This document shows, piece after piece, positions 6,606 through 6,788 of a stretch of DNA of 6,788 nt. Both the position numbers and the translations under genes were made by a program. The stretch is from Ruminococcaceae bacterium UBA1772 (GTDB taxonomy: Bacteria > Bacillota > Clostridia > Oscillospirales > Acutalibacteraceae): NCBI GenBank assembly GCA_002314645.1, contig DCGS01000071.1, positions 2,831-9,618 of the forward strand, given 5' to 3'. The notes below the pieces were generated by a model that had not been told where the DNA came from, did not search any database, and worked only from the letters and a program-made list of their open reading frames with translations. Position 1 is the stretch's first letter. Each line of letters opens with the position of its first letter.

Positions 6606-6621
6606 CAGAACAAATGTTCTG
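6606..6621 (+). promoter_or_regulatory. LexA (SOS) box-like operator
   Basis: CAGAACA-AA-TGTTCTG is a perfect 7-2-7 inverted repeat. Its core GAAC-AAAT-GTTC fits the Gram-positive LexA consensus GAACRNRYGTTC at every position (R=A, N=A, R=A, Y=T). The outer bases are A and T instead of the C and G common in Bacillus. It covers the predicted transcription start just after the -10 box, where a bound repressor would block initiation. Assignment to LexA is by sequence match only; another repressor with a similar site is possible. Confidence 0.65.
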
Positions 6622-6637
6622 TTGCGGCTGACGTTTT

Positions 6638-6645
6638 AGAAAGGA
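6638..6645 (+). promoter_or_regulatory. Ribosome binding site of the right-edge gene
   Basis: AGAAAGGA lies 6 bases before the ATG at 6652. An in-frame TAG at 6637-6639 excludes any start further upstream, so this site and ATG set the gene's beginning. Confidence 0.65.
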
Positions 6646-6651
6646 CCCTTT

Positions 6652-6788
6652 ATGTTTACATTACTCAGATGGTGGAAGAATTTGTATTACGAATTTGCCA
6701 GAGCTTTAAGATCAACTGGTCTTTTAGTGTATGTCATTGAAAAACCACTATATATTGTGGCAGGAAATTCAAGAAGACAATATAAGGT
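6652..6788 (+). CDS. Unrecognised protein, putative SOS-regulated gene, 3' partial
   Basis: Only the first 45 codons are in the window, and I do not recognise the family. The start is supported by AGAAAGGA 6 bases upstream, an in-frame stop just before it (6637-6639), and a promoter after the preceding terminator. The visible part begins MFTLLRWWKNLYYEFARALR, which is rich in aromatic and basic residues and could form an amphipathic helix. A moderately hydrophobic stretch follows (about residues 22-40, GLLVYVIEKPLYIVAG within it), then basic residues SRRQYK. The stretch contains Glu and Lys, so it is a poor classical membrane span; membrane association is only possible. The LexA-like operator suggests induction by DNA damage, but the sequence shows no similarity that I can see to DinB, UmuC, RecA, UvrA/B or LexA starts. 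Confidence 0.6.
   Translation, partial: MFTLLRWWKNLYYEFARALRSTGLLVYVIEKPLYIVAGNSRRQYK

Noticed and set aside
1..6788. CRISPR array, tRNA/rRNA, insertion sequence or phage genes
   Set aside because: No regularly spaced repeats, cloverleaf, transposase or terminal inverted repeats were seen; nearly all of the window is transporter coding sequence.

Overview
The window looks like chromosomal DNA from a low-GC Gram-positive bacterium, most likely a member of the Clostridia. I infer this from the strong AGGAGG-type ribosome binding sites, the A/T-rich codon use with many CTT, GCA, ACA and GTT codons, the lipoprotein-type solute-binding protein, and a Gram-positive-type LexA box near the right end. 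No rRNA or marker gene is present, so the placement is tentative. All genes found lie on the + strand.

Layout. (1) 1-1381: the tail of a polar amino acid ABC uptake operon. It has a membrane permease cut by the left edge, then its GlnQ/HisP-type ATPase 13 bases later, and ends at a strong GNRA-loop terminator (1400-1440). (2) 1441-1531: a 91-base intergenic leader. It holds a C/G-rich hairpin whose U-tract would lie on the minus strand, a weak extended -10 candidate, and the ribosome binding site of the next gene. (3) 1532-6530: a complete five-gene ABC importer of the nickel/peptide/opine (Opp/Nik/Cnt) type. The order is lipoprotein-type binding protein, two permeases, ATPase with C-terminal Cys-rich oligopeptide domain, and a compact second ATPase. 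Gaps are 17 and 11 bases and overlaps are 4 and 11 bases, so this is one transcription unit. It ends at a perfect 16-bp hairpin terminator (6532-6573). (4) 6572-6788: a new promoter, a perfect inverted repeat matching the Gram-positive LexA (SOS) box over the expected transcription start, and the first 45 codons of an unrecognised protein cut by the right edge.

How the parts work. Both operons encode ATP-driven uptake systems. The first probably takes up an amino acid; its binding protein would lie left of the window. The second captures a small peptide, nickel chelate or opine-type metallophore at the membrane surface and passes it through a heterodimeric channel powered by two different ATPases. 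The substrate cannot be fixed from sequence alone. The most interesting part is the right edge, where an apparently DNA-damage-regulated gene of unknown function begins. The rest is well-known transporter biology, and I see no clearly new system inside it.
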